Origin: Pseudovibrio axinellae | Lineage (GTDB): Bacteria; Pseudomonadota; Alphaproteobacteria; Rhizobiales; Stappiaceae | Reading direction: 5' to 3' | Length of the DNA: 64,000 bases | Assembly (NCBI RefSeq): GCF_900110875.1 | Contig: NZ_FOFM01000008.1 | Location: 1 to 64,000, forward strand | Shown here: positions 1 to 8,275 of the stretch, piece by piece | Position numbering within the stretch: position 1 is the stretch's first letter | Layout of the letters: each line of letters begins with the position of its first letter | Notes under the pieces: model-generated | Database searches by the model: none | What the model was told of the DNA's origin: nothing | The model's input: only the letters and a program-made list of their open reading frames with translations | Made by a program: the position numbers and the translations under genes

Positions 1-680
1 GGAATTTGAACAGCTAAAGCAGCAGGCTAAATCTGAGCCGGTTCACCTTGTGGTCGACAGCACCGGATTGAAAGTATTCGGAGCCGGAGAGTGGCGGGAA
101 AACAAGCATGGAACGGCAGTCAAGCGCCTATCCTCGCGTAAGCTACATCTTGGGAGGAATCTGGACACCGGCGAGATTGTTTGTTCTGAACTGACTGAGG
201 AGAGGGTTGGAGACCCGACGCTCTTGCCCGATTTACTGGACCAGATTGAAGGACCGGTTTCCCGGTTGGGGCTATGACGGAGAGCCTGTCAGCAATGAAT
301 TGCAGCGACGCTTTGAAGGTGTCGAAGTCATTACTCCACCGCCTAAAACGCTGTCGTCAGCCTCGGGGCTGAGACCAACCCCACACAGCGGGACCGGCAT
401 ATTGCTATCATCCAGAGCGAAGGACGGATGGCATGGCAGAAGCAAACCGGGTATACTCAGCGCAGCCGGATTGAAACTCAGATGGGCCGCTTTAAGCAGG
501 TGATTGGCAACAAACTGAAAGCGCGTAACATCAAAAATCAGAGGGCAGAGATAAAAGCTGGCGTCAATGCTCTCAATAAGATGACGATCCTCGGGCGCCC
601 GGCGTTTGAGCGCGTTTTGTGACCCAGACTTAGAGGCGGCGGGGGAACTTTATCTCAGTGCTGACCCGTGCAACACGGCC
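1..680 (+). mobile_element. IS5-family (IS903-group) insertion sequence, right part, inserted in tnsA
   Basis: The element enters from the left edge and ends at 680. Read inward from 680 on the minus strand its terminus starts GGCCGTGTTGCAC, like the GGCTTTGTTGCA-type ends of the IS903 group. The transposase reading frame points toward this end and stops at 622. The tnsA protein homology runs up to base 681 and breaks exactly there, so 680/681 is the insertion junction. The left terminus and target duplication are outside the window. Confidence 0.8.
2..622 (+). pseudogene. IS5-family DDE transposase, partial and frameshifted
   Basis: Translation starts open at base 2 with VVDSTGLKVFGAGEW, which carries a catalytic Asp of the DDE core. 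It continues through KLHLG and SELTEERVGDPTLLPDLLDQ and stops at 277. Homology then moves to frame 3 (GYDGEPVSNELQRRFEGVEV, about 275-350) and returns to frame 2 near 365 (ETNPTQRDRHIAIIQ, then RMAWQKQTGYTQRSRIETQM with the final conserved Glu), ending at 622 with LGRPAFERVL. Two frameshifts therefore break the gene, and the N-terminus lies outside the window. The order of blocks matches IS903-group transposases. It is inactive unless frameshifting is used; two opposite shifts about 100 bases apart argue for decay. Confidence 0.85.
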
Positions 681-1021
681 TCGGAAGACATATATTGGTC
701 AACGCCAGCTAGACTAGGATGTTTGATCCCAGCTTCGAGCGCAAGCCTACGGGTATCATCTCTTTCAAGGGGGAACTGCTCACGGATTTGAATAACTTCA
801 CTATGCCATTCCAGCAGCAGGAACACTGAAAGTTCAAGGTCAGATAGTAGATGATGGGTTCTCTTCGATTTATGGCCGAAGACACGGTGTACTCTCCCAA
901 GAGACGGCAAGTCCCGAACAGTCAGTCAGGGCTTATATTCAGAATACTCACCACTGCCCCGTCCCTCTTTAATCATCTTTGCAAACTTGGCGTCAGAAAA
1001 CGCTTTACTCTTACCTGCCAT
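681..1021 (-). pseudogene. tnsA: TnsA-like endonuclease of a Tn7-like transposon, N-terminal part, inactivated
   Basis: TnsA cuts the 5' ends of the transposon during cut-and-paste movement and works with TnsB. From an ATG at 1021-1019 the minus strand encodes MAGKSKAFSDAKFAKMIKEG, then an internal TGA at 928-926 where the family has Trp (KPWLT). It resumes with SLGRVHRVFGHKSKRTHHLL, SDLELSVFLLLEWHS (SDLE holds the first catalytic acid), IREQFPL, EAGIKHP and QYMSS. The similarity to TnsA is strong and collinear. The frame is cut at 681 by the right end of an IS5-family element, so the rest of the catalytic domain and the C-terminal domain are missing. The TGG-to-TGA change alone would abolish it. 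No clear ribosome binding site precedes the ATG. Confidence 0.85.
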
Positions 1022-1022
1022 G

Positions 1023-1068
1023 AAAAAACCGCCGGTCATTGCTCGCAAAACAAGCATAATACCGGCGG
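1023..1068 (-). terminator. GC-rich hairpin with T-run just before tnsA
   Basis: Inverted arms CCGCCGGT (1029-1036) and ACCGGCGG (1061-1068) enclose a 24-nt loop and are followed on the minus strand by six T residues (1028-1023), directly before the tnsA ATG. It has the form of a Rho-independent terminator. It could end glmS read-through or attenuate tnsA; Tn7 has a comparable hairpin at the same place. Confidence 0.6.
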
Positions 1069-1070
1069 CT

Positions 1071-1119
1071 TCAGTATGTAACTTTATTACTCAGTATGAT
1101 ACTTTATTACTCTCCCACA
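1071..1119 (-). repeat. Tn7-like right-end: terminus and two TnsB-type binding repeats
   Basis: Minus strand, from 1119 inward: TGTGGGAGA, then two head-to-tail 20-bp units, 1110-1091 and 1090-1071. Each begins GTAATAAAGT and ends CATACTGA; they differ only in the middle. Tn7 right-end TnsB sites contain the same AATAAAGT core and end in ACTGA. Four overlapping sites are usual in Tn7; only two are visible here. Confidence 0.75.
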
Positions 1120-1143
1120 AAAAAACATAAGTTTTTTGAGTAC

Positions 1144-2970
1144 TTATTCAACCGTAACCGATTTCGCCAGATTACGTGGCTGATCCACGTCTGTGCCCAT
1201 AAAGACAGCGGTGTGGTAGGACAGCATTTGCAGTGGCAGAGCGTAGATGAGTGGTGCAACGATTTCAGGAAGCTCTGGCAGAATGATCATCTGGTCAGCA
1301 GCAACACCTGCTGCCTCAGCGCCTTTTTCATCTGTGAACAGAGCAATCTCACCGCCACGAGCTGCCACTTCCTGCATGTTGGAAACAGTCTTCTCATAAA
1401 CACCATCGAATGGCGCGACAACCAGAACCGGCATATTCTCATCAATCAGCGCAATCGGGCCATGCTTCAGCTCACCTGCTGCATAGCCTTCTGCATGAAT
1501 GTAAGAAAGCTCCTTCAGCTTCAGTGCACCTTCTAGTGCCAATGGGAAGCTTGTACCGCGGCCAAGGAACAACGCATGATGCTTCTTCGACATCCACGGT
1601 GCCAGCTTCTCAATCTCTGGCTCTAGTTTCAAAGCCTGCATCGCATGTGCTGGCAATTCAGAAAGAGCGCCAACCAGCTCTTTCTCCTGCTCTTCACTCA
1701 AGTTTCCTCGCTGACGACCTGCAAGCACGGCAAGGCTGGCAAGCACAGCCAGCTGGCACGTGAAGGCTTTCGTAGATGCAACACCAATTTCCGGGCCTGC
1801 AAAGATCGGGAATACCAGATCAGATTCACGTGCAATCGTGCTCTCTGGCACGTTCACCACCGCACCGATGGTCATGCCCTGCTCTTTACAATAGCGCAGA
1901 GATGCCAGCGTATCTGCCGTTTCACCGGACTGGGAAATGAACAGAGCCAGATCGCCTTCTCCCAGAGGCATCTCGCGGTAGCGAAACTCTGAAGCAATAT
2001 CGATATCTACCGGAAGGCGAGCGTATTTCTCGAACCAGTACTTTGCAGTCAGGCCAGCATAATAGGCCGTACCGCACGCAGAAATCACAAGTCGATTGAT
2101 CTTGGAGAAGTCAAAGTCATTGCCCTCAGGCAATGCAACTTTACCTTCATTAAACTTCAAGTACTGCGAAATAGCATGGCCCAGAACCTCTGGCTGCTCA
2201 TGAATTTCTTTGGCCATGAAGTGACGGTAGTTGCCCTTGTCCATCATGGTTGAGCTGACGCTGGACGTTTGAACCAAACGCTCAACAGCAGTGTTGTTCT
2301 CGTCAAAGATCTGCGCCCCAGCGCGTGCCAAAACAACCCAATCACCCTCTTCAAGATAGCTGATACGGTCAGTAAAAGGAGACAGCGCAATCGCGTCAGA
2401 ACCGAGGAACATCTCACCCTCACCATATCCAACAGCAAGTGGCGAGCCGCGACGTGCGCCAATCATCAGATCATCCTGATCGGCAAACAAAATCGCAAGA
2501 GAAAAGGCACCTTTCAGGCGACCAAGAACGGCAGCAACAGCATCCTGCGGAGCTTTACCGCTTTTAACTTCGAGCGAAATCAGGTGTGCAACAACTTCAG
2601 AATCCGTTTCAGTGGAAAGTTTCACACCTGCACTGCGCACCTCTTCGCGCAGTTCAAGGAAATTCTCGATAATACCGTTGTGGACCACCATGACTCCATC
2701 AGAGGCATGTGGATGGGCGTTTTCAACCGTCGGGGCGCCATGCGTGGCCCAACGGGTATGACCAATGCCGCTCATGCCACCAAGAGGGTTATCTTCCAGC
2801 ACGGCTTCCAGATTACGCAATTTACCTTTTGCACGGCGGCGAACCAGCTTGCCATCTTGGACAGTTGCAATACCAGCAGAGTCATATCCGCGATACTCAA
2901 GCCGTTTCAGCGCATCTACCAATAAAGGTGCAACAGGTTTTTGCCCTAAAATACCGACAATACCGCACAT
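1144..2970 (-). CDS. glmS: Glutamine-fructose-6-phosphate aminotransferase (isomerizing)
   Basis: Converts fructose 6-phosphate and glutamine to glucosamine 6-phosphate, the first step toward UDP-GlcNAc for peptidoglycan and LPS; cytoplasmic. The 608 residues match the usual length of about 600. The N-terminal glutaminase domain starts MCGIVGILGQ, so Cys2 (Cys1 after Met removal) is the nucleophile, with the HTRWATHG motif following. Two SIS sugar-isomerase domains fill the second half (ISACGTAYYAG, SQSGETADTL, STKAFTCQ, ELKHGPIALI). The protein ends KSVTVE, the conserved tail whose codons are the TnsD recognition sequence in Tn7 targeting. An AAGGAG precedes the ATG by about 7 bp. It lies 170 bp after glmU on the same strand and is probably co-transcribed. 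Its downstream flank is the attTn7 site, which is occupied. Confidence 0.97.
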   Translation of the reverse strand: MCGIVGILGQKPVAPLLVDALKRLEYRGYDSAGIATVQDGKLVRRRAKGKLRNLEAVLEDNPLGGMSGIGHTRWATHGAPTVENAHPHASDGVMVVHNGIIENFLELREEVRSAGVKLSTETDSEVVAHLISLEVKSGKAPQDAVAAVLGRLKGAFSLAILFADQDDLMIGARRGSPLAVGYGEGEMFLGSDAIALSPFTDRISYLEEGDWVVLARAGAQIFDENNTAVERLVQTSSVSSTMMDKGNYRHFMAKEIHEQPEVLGHAISQYLKFNEGKVALPEGNDFDFSKINRLVISACGTAYYAGLTAKYWFEKYARLPVDIDIASEFRYREMPLGEGDLALFISQSGETADTLASLRYCKEQGMTIGAVVNVPESTIARESDLVFPIFAGPEIGVASTKAFTCQLAVLASLAVLAGRQRGNLSEEQEKELVGALSELPAHAMQALKLEPEIEKLAPWMSKKHHALFLGRGTSFPLALEGALKLKELSYIHAEGYAAGELKHGPIALIDENMPVLVVAPFDGVYEKTVSNMQEVAARGGEIALFTDEKGAEAAGVAADQMIILPELPEIVAPLIYALPLQMLSYHTAVFMGTDVDQPRNLAKSVTVE

Positions 2971-3140
2971 AAGTTATCTCCTTGAAATCCCACCTCGCAA
3001 CCCATGCGAGCATCAAACCTGGGCTCAGTCTTTAGCCGCTGATACCTTGCGAGGGAAATCAATCCGTGTTTCGTTTCATTACAGCTTGAGGAAAATTAGA
3101 GATACACACCGTCAACCCAGACAGTGTGCAACAATATTAC

Positions 3141-4499
3141 CTAACCCTTTTTTGCAGCTTTCGCGGCGGCGAGAGTTTCACGCATCGAGCTTGCGCGATT
3201 TTCCTTAGTGATCTGCTTCCCGCGGCCAATTGCAAACGCGTTTTCTGGCACGTCAGAAGTTATCACTGATCCTGCTGCCACAAACGAGCCTTTACCAAGT
3301 GTAACCGGCGCGACCAACACGCTGTCGGAGCCAACAAAGCTGTCAGCCCCAATATCGGTATGATGTTTCAGGTAGCCGTCATAGTTACAAGTAATCGTGC
3401 CTGCACCGATGTTCGATTTGGACCCAATCCGAGCATCGCCGATATAGGAAAGGTGATTTACCTTAGCGCCAGTCTCGATTTTTGCGTTCTTAATTTCAAC
3501 GAAGTTGCCGATGTGGGCCTCTTCGCCAATCTGGGCACCTGGGCGCAGCCGCGCATATGGACCAATAACCGCACCCGTACTCACATGAGCGCTCTCTAAG
3601 TGTGAAAACGCGCGAATCCGAGCACCACTCTCAACCTGGACACCAGGAGCAAACACAACATTAGGTTCCACGACAACGTCTGCCTCGATCTGCGTGTCGT
3701 AAGAAAAATATACAGTATCAGGCGCCTGCAAAGTCACGCCGTTTTCCATGAAGGTATCGCGTTGAACCTGCTGGAACACCGTTTCGCAGGCAGCCAATTG
3801 AGACCGGTTATTGATGCCTTGCACTTCTTTCTCATCGGCAAGCTCGGAGACAACACGCATGCCTTTTGTTCGGGCAACCTCAACGGCATCGGTCAGATAA
3901 TACTCGCCCTTAACATTGTCGTTGCGTATCTCTGAAATCAAACTCGGCAGCACTGTGCCCTTAAAGGCCATGATGCCTGCATTACATAAGGAGACGCTGC
4001 GCTCTTCATCAGTTGCATCCTTTTCCTCGCGGATCGCAGTGAGCTCCCCGCCACTCTCCAGCAAACGGCCATACCCAAAGGGATTTTCTGCTTCAAAACC
4101 AAGCACAACAACATCTGCCCCTTGAGCAAGCCGGCTGCGCAGTCGGTCAAGTGTTTTTGCGGTGACCAACGGCGTATCGCCAAACAATACAAGAACATGT
4201 TCGCAGGTTTCTGAATAGGCAGTCTCTGCCGCTTTCACCGCATGTGCAGTGCCCAAACGCTCATGTTGAATATGGCAGGTCGCATGAGGGACGCGAATGG
4301 CGACATGCTCCTCTAATTCAGGCATTTGCGGGCCGACGACAACAGCGACCTTGTCCGCTCCTGCCTGTACAACGGAATTGAGAACATGACCCACAAGCGG
4401 CAAACCACCTACCTCATGCATAACCTTAGGCAAGGCGGAACGCATTCGCGTTCCTAATCCAGCAGCCAAAACAATCGCCAAACAAGAACTATTGGACAT
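3141..4499 (-). CDS. glmU: Bifunctional glucosamine-1-phosphate acetyltransferase / GlcNAc-1-P uridylyltransferase
   Basis: Makes UDP-GlcNAc from glucosamine 1-phosphate in two steps. The 452 residues carry an N-terminal pyrophosphorylase domain with the signature IVLAAGLGTRMRSALPKVMH, a central linker, and a C-terminal left-handed beta-helix acetyltransferase with hexapeptide repeats (IGPYARLRPGAQIG, IGNFVEIKNAKI, NHLSYIGDA, GAGTITCNYDG). The start at 4499 (MSNSSCLAIVL) has AGAGG 7 bp upstream and fits the family. The frame is open to 4559, but that extension (MQLSCKLPVCMKF) has no support. Upstream of glmS, so both enzymes of the hexosamine branch are together; glmM is not in the window. 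Confidence 0.96.
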   Translation of the reverse strand: MSNSSCLAIVLAAGLGTRMRSALPKVMHEVGGLPLVGHVLNSVVQAGADKVAVVVGPQMPELEEHVAIRVPHATCHIQHERLGTAHAVKAAETAYSETCEHVLVLFGDTPLVTAKTLDRLRSRLAQGADVVVLGFEAENPFGYGRLLESGGELTAIREEKDATDEERSVSLCNAGIMAFKGTVLPSLISEIRNDNVKGEYYLTDAVEVARTKGMRVVSELADEKEVQGINNRSQLAACETVFQQVQRDTFMENGVTLQAPDTVYFSYDTQIEADVVVEPNVVFAPGVQVESGARIRAFSHLESAHVSTGAVIGPYARLRPGAQIGEEAHIGNFVEIKNAKIETGAKVNHLSYIGDARIGSKSNIGAGTITCNYDGYLKHHTDIGADSFVGSDSVLVAPVTLGKGSFVAAGSVITSDVPENAFAIGRGKQITKENRASSMRETLAAAKAAKKG

Positions 4500-4721
4500 G
4501 CAAACCTCTTGGGAACCCTTGAATTTCATACAGACTGGCAATTTGCACGAGAGCTGCAATTTTTCAAAGGAGATCCCTATGCTTTCACCAAGAAATTAAA
4601 CGTAACCATCAGAAAAGGCGTAATTTGGTTGTTGTATCCCCTCACAGTACGTTTACACCTTATTAACCATAACTAATCAATGTAGCCTAAGTAGATTCAA
4701 CTGGATTCGAGTGCGAGGCGA

Positions 4722-5729
4722 TTGGAAGCTTTGAAACTTCGCAAAAAAATCATAGAATTACGCGAAGATCCTCAAAAGATGCGTGAACAAATCACTGTCC
4801 TTGCATGGGGGCTTTTTGCAGTTTCGTTTGTCGCGCTTGCAGTGTCGGCTGTTCAATTGCCTGGCCAATTTGCCCAACAAAAAAGGCAGTTGCCCCAAGT
4901 ATCCTATGCTTTACCGGCTTCAGGGCCAGTCGAGACCACGGCGTCTATCGGCCAGAGCCTCTCTCCAAGACATATCCAAGTCTATAGTGGAGTGTTTAAT
5001 CAGCCTAAACCAGAGCAGTACGCGCGTGATAGCAAAGACTTAGCTGTCGTCCGCACTGAACTAGTCTCCCTGCGCCGTACTATGTTGCACCTTACAGAGC
5101 AAAATCGCAGGCTCGCTGTTAGGCTGAATTCTATTGATGTGGCATCGTCCAGCACACAAGATGAACCCAGTACTCAGCTCAAGCAAGCATCTGCCTCTCG
5201 TCGCGCTGTTGTGCCAACACCCAAAACCACATCACCTGTAGAAACCTTGCCCGCTCCTGAAACTGCAAATATTCAGGTATACGAAGCATCCGCCAAAGCC
5301 CTGCCTCTGAGAGTGTTTACAGCGCCTGTACAGATCAAGGAGGTTGTACTTCCAAAAGCAACTGCACTTCAAACCGTCGCCGCCATACCGACCACAGCGA
5401 TGCCAGATGAAGAGCTGGACTTTAAAAGAACACCAGAGGCTGGAACCTTTCACCAATCCGGCGCGCGCAAAATAACCCGCACCCGTTTTGCGGTGGATCT
5501 GGGGCGCTTTGACGATCAAAATGTTGCAAAAAACAGATGGAAGACACTGAAAGAAGATAACCTAAGCATACTCAGCAGTCTTCAAGAGCGCGTTACATCA
5601 ACGAATACTGATAGTGGAACCTATTATAGGCTGCTTGCTGGGCCGTTCTTTAATGCAGCAGACACAGCTGTGGTCTGCGCAAGACTGACACGAGAAAAAG
5701 TCAATTGCTTGCCGACCGTATTCCAATAG
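4722..5729 (+). CDS. Membrane-anchored protein with C-terminal SPOR-like domain
   Basis: 335 residues from a TTG start (MEALKLRKKIIELREDPQKM), with a second TTG three codons on as an alternative. A single membrane segment at about residues 24-47 follows a basic N-terminus, giving an N-in/C-out topology. A short coiled-coil-like stretch (VVRTELVSLRRTMLHLTEQN) and a Ser/Thr/Pro-rich linker come next. The last 80 residues (TRFAVDLGRFDDQNVAKNRW through YYRLLAGPFFNAADTAVVCA) have the beta-alpha-beta pattern of a SPOR peptidoglycan-binding domain. Known: SPOR proteins often localise to denuded septal glycan. A role in the envelope or division is inference. The gene is divergent from glmU and shares its 222-bp upstream region. 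Confidence 0.65.
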   Translation: MEALKLRKKIIELREDPQKMREQITVLAWGLFAVSFVALAVSAVQLPGQFAQQKRQLPQVSYALPASGPVETTASIGQSLSPRHIQVYSGVFNQPKPEQYARDSKDLAVVRTELVSLRRTMLHLTEQNRRLAVRLNSIDVASSSTQDEPSTQLKQASASRRAVVPTPKTTSPVETLPAPETANIQVYEASAKALPLRVFTAPVQIKEVVLPKATALQTVAAIPTTAMPDEELDFKRTPEAGTFHQSGARKITRTRFAVDLGRFDDQNVAKNRWKTLKEDNLSILSSLQERVTSTNTDSGTYYRLLAGPFFNAADTAVVCARLTREKVNCLPTVFQ

Positions 5730-5823
5730 GTTGACTTCATCTTCTTTCACCTGATTTCTGGTTGACTCATTTTCACGAGAGAAATTCCGATCAGATTTTG
5801 CAGGTCGTTTTGGAATAGTACAC

Positions 5824-6756
5824 GTGCCGACTTCATCTCCGAGTTCAAATTGGGCCACAACCTATGCCCTGTTGTTTCTTATGCCAGTGTTCATGAGTTC
5901 CAACATCATTATTGCCAAGCCTGCAATTGAAAGTACAGAGCCTTGGACCCTCGCGTTTTTCAGGTGGGGCCTTGCCTCCCTCCTCCTGCTGCCATTTACT
6001 TTTCGCGAATTAAAAGCCTGCCTGCCAGTTATTCTGAAGAATCTAAAACTGCTGAGCTTTATGGCATTTTTGGCAATGTGGGTTTGCGGTGCAATTGTCT
6101 ACCTAGCTTTAAAAGAAACATCGGCAACCAATGGCACTTTAATTTATTCTGCAGCCCCTGCCCTGATACTCACGCTTGAATGGCTCTTTCGAGGTCGCAA
6201 GGTTGCGTTTCGAGAGTTCATCGGCATCGGTCTTGCAATTACCGGCGTTTTCGTGATTGTGACCAAGGGCTCATTGAATAACCTGCTTAGCCTTCAATTG
6301 AACAAAGGTGACTTACTGTTTGCGCTGTGCACCCTAAGCTGGGCTATCTATTCCGTACTTATCAAGAAAAGCCAGTTACAAAGCATCTCAACCGTTCCTT
6401 TGTTCGCAGTCCTTTCAATCCTTGGAACCATTTTACTTGCTCCTTTTGCTTTGGGCGAAATGGCTATGACTGCTTCGATCCCCGCAACAAGTGAGGTTTG
6501 GCTTTCAATCGCAGGGGTCGCCCTCATCGCCTCAATTGCCTCCTTCCTTAGCTATCAGTACAGCATAAAGTTGGTGGGGCCTTCTATTGCAGGCATGTTT
6601 ATGTACTTGATGACCCCTTATGGTGTTGGGATGGCCGTTTTGTTTTTAGGTGAAAAATTACAGATGTTCCATTACCTTGGCTTCCTGCCAATTATGGCAG
6701 GCCTGTTGCTTGCTACCCTACCCTCAATGGTTTTCAAGAAAACGGCCAGAGCCTGA
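5824..6756 (+). CDS. EamA/DMT-superfamily permease
   Basis: An inner-membrane metabolite transporter or exporter of the drug/metabolite family; substrate unknown. 310 residues with about ten hydrophobic helices and the duplicated EamA organisation: NIIIAKPAIESTEPWTLAFF and the helix after it in the first half, ALCTLSWAIYSVLIKKS opening the second half, and a terminal LLLATLPSMVF helix. The frame begins at a GTG (5824); the first ATG is at 5881 (MPVFMSSN) but would remove most of helix 1, so the GTG or a nearby codon is preferred with moderate certainty. It lies 94 bp after the SPOR-like gene and ends before a strong bidirectional terminator. Confidence 0.85.
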   Translation: MPTSSPSSNWATTYALLFLMPVFMSSNIIIAKPAIESTEPWTLAFFRWGLASLLLLPFTFRELKACLPVILKNLKLLSFMAFLAMWVCGAIVYLALKETSATNGTLIYSAAPALILTLEWLFRGRKVAFREFIGIGLAITGVFVIVTKGSLNNLLSLQLNKGDLLFALCTLSWAIYSVLIKKSQLQSISTVPLFAVLSILGTILLAPFALGEMAMTASIPATSEVWLSIAGVALIASIASFLSYQYSIKLVGPSIAGMFMYLMTPYGVGMAVLFLGEKLQMFHYLGFLPIMAGLLLATLPSMVFKKTARA

Positions 6757-6780
6757 TATTTCCCTTAGTTTAAGGCACAA

Positions 6781-6811
6781 AAAAAGCAGGCTGACTGGCC
6801 TGCTTTTTCGT
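6781..6811. terminator. Bidirectional Rho-independent terminator
   Basis: Near-perfect hairpin with AAAAAGCAGGC and GCCTGCTTTTT arms around a 5-nt loop (6781-6807), flanked by A-run and T-run. It lies between the convergent EamA gene and ccdA and can serve both. Confidence 0.85.
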
Positions 6812-6829
6812 TTTAATTCTCGCCACATC

Positions 6830-7567
6830 TTATCCGATTTGTGAAAAGACCGGGAATGTCTCCAGTAACCAGAAAGAAAATGCCTGAATGTAACCGGTCA
6901 GGAAACCAACGCCTGTTAACACCAAAAACGCGCCCATGACCTTCTCCACAGTTCCCATGTGTTTTCTAAAGCGCGCCATAAAGCCCATAAACGGGCCCGC
7001 AAACATAGCCGCAATCAAAAATGGCACACCAATACCAAGCGAATAGGCCGCCAGCAGAATAACACCCTGATTAACAGAGCTTTGCGTCCCTGCGACCAGC
7101 AGGATGCTTGCCAGAACCGGGCCGATACATGGCGTCCAGCCAAACCCGAAAGCCAGCCCCATAAGGTAAGCACCGCCAAATCCACCTGGTTGACGGTCCA
7201 TCTGTACGCGCGCTTCACGGTACAAAAATGCGATTTTGAAAGCGCCAAGGAAGTGAAGACCCATGATGATGATCATGGCGCCAGCCAAGTACGCAAGAAA
7301 CTGCGAGTACTGCAGGACAAACTGCCCCAAGAAAGAAGCGCTTGCACCAAGCAGTATAAAGACCGTTGAAAAACCGGCCACAAAACACATGGCAGCAACC
7401 ATCACTCTGTTGCTCTGGGCGGCACTCTTATTTCGGCTCGTCACCTCTTCAATAGATAAGCCGGCGATGTATCCAAGGTATGGAGGCACAAGCGGTAAAA
7501 CGCAGGGTGAAACAAAAGACAATATGCCCGCGAAAAATGCCCCCCAAAGGGTAATGTCTTGCAACAT
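6830..7567 (-). CDS. ccdA: Cytochrome c biogenesis protein CcdA (thiol-disulfide transmembrane carrier)
   Basis: Carries reducing equivalents from cytoplasmic thioredoxin across the inner membrane for cytochrome c maturation and other periplasmic thiol reduction. 245 residues, about six transmembrane helices, DsbD-type transmembrane family. Both redox cysteines are visible: GILSFVSPCVLPLVPPYLGY near the N-terminus and FGWTPCIGPVLASI in the second half. An AGGATAA element precedes the ATG. It is downstream of the uspA/TRAP genes on the same strand but 230 bp away, so it is probably transcribed separately. Confidence 0.9.
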   Translation of the reverse strand: MLQDITLWGAFFAGILSFVSPCVLPLVPPYLGYIAGLSIEEVTSRNKSAAQSNRVMVAAMCFVAGFSTVFILLGASASFLGQFVLQYSQFLAYLAGAMIIIMGLHFLGAFKIAFLYREARVQMDRQPGGFGGAYLMGLAFGFGWTPCIGPVLASILLVAGTQSSVNQGVILLAAYSLGIGVPFLIAAMFAGPFMGFMARFRKHMGTVEKVMGAFLVLTGVGFLTGYIQAFSFWLLETFPVFSQIG

Positions 7568-7797
7568 GTATTTATCCTAATTCCGTTTGGAATACATCCA
7601 TTCAGATTTGTGTGCGCTCACGCGTTCATACGCATCAGCACACCGACCCTGAATTGGATCATCAACGTTTGTATATACAATTTTGTTGAGAGTTTGATGT
7701 GTTTCGTCAAACAGATGCAAAAAACCTGCGACACTTTTTGGTGAACGGAAACTAGGAGACCCTACTCACCGTTCACCAATCACACAAAATGTGACGC

Positions 7798-8232
7798 TTA
7801 GTTGTCACGAACAACCAGTACTGACTGGTTGGCATGGCGTACGACGCGGGCCGCATTCGGTCCGAGAAGGAAGTCTTTAAGCTCAGGGCGATGAGAGGAT
7901 AAAACGATCAGATCTGTACCCAGCTTATCTGCAGCACTGGTGATCTCCTCATAAATCGTCCCATGGGCGATATGCCCCTTCACATTAAGTTCTTCTTCAG
8001 GAAGCTGTGTATCGAGAAACTGCTCAAGAGCCTCACGTGTACGCTCCAACGCCTCAGTCTCAAACTCGCGAGCAAAGTATCCGCCAACGATTGACTTTCC
8101 AAAATCTGGCAGCACCGTCACCACATGCAGCTGGGCCTTGTAATGACGTGCCAAATCAATGGCCACGGGCAGCGCAGTTTTCCAGCTGCTTTCTTCATTC
8201 AAGTCCAATGGCAACAAGATATTGGAGTACAT
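7798..8232 (-). CDS. Universal stress protein UspA family, TRAP-associated
   Basis: 144 residues, one Usp domain: MYSNILLPLDLNEES at the N-terminus, HGTIYEEITSAADKLGTDLI, then SSHRPELKDFLLGPNAARVV and a VLVVRDN C-terminus. The G-2x-G-9x-S nucleotide motif is partly kept (GPNA for GxxG), so ATP binding is plausible but not certain. The start at 8232 has GAGGAG 7 bp upstream; the open frame extends five codons further without support. It lies 43 bp downstream of the TRAP permease gene. Known: TeaD, a Usp protein beside the TeaABC TRAP transporter of Halomonas, modulates that transporter. A similar role here is inference from position. Confidence 0.88.
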   Translation of the reverse strand: MYSNILLPLDLNEESSWKTALPVAIDLARHYKAQLHVVTVLPDFGKSIVGGYFAREFETEALERTREALEQFLDTQLPEEELNVKGHIAHGTIYEEITSAADKLGTDLIVLSSHRPELKDFLLGPNAARVVRHANQSVLVVRDN

Positions 8233-8275
8233 TTCCCAACTCCTCAATAGATAAAAACGTTATGGCACAGCCCGC

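Larger units (their letters stand above)
1..1119 (-). mobile_element. Decayed right end of a Tn7-like transposon at attTn7
   Basis: Seen: the minus strand reads glmS stop (1146-1144), a 24-bp gap, then a TGTGGG terminus whose first base is at 1119, two tandem 20-bp repeats (1110-1091 and 1090-1071), a hairpin, and a tnsA reading frame beginning at 1021. Known: Tn7 inserts about 25 bp past the glmS stop with its right end next to glmS and tnsA as the first gene inward, transcribed in the glmS direction. Its right end also begins TGTGGG and carries ATAAAGT-containing TnsB sites. Position, orientation and terminus all fit. The 5-bp target duplication would be AAAAA at 1120-1124. The rest of the element, including tnsB-D, cargo and left end, lies beyond the window start. 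tnsA is dead, so the element cannot move with its own machinery. Confidence 0.85.

Noticed and set aside
2269-2925. 218-codon plus-strand frame inside glmS
   Set aside because: Antisense shadow of a well-conserved gene; no family and no ribosome binding site.
2971-3140. glmS ribozyme-type leader
   Set aside because: The 170-bp gap shows no glmS ribozyme core, and that ribozyme is known mainly from Gram-positive bacteria.
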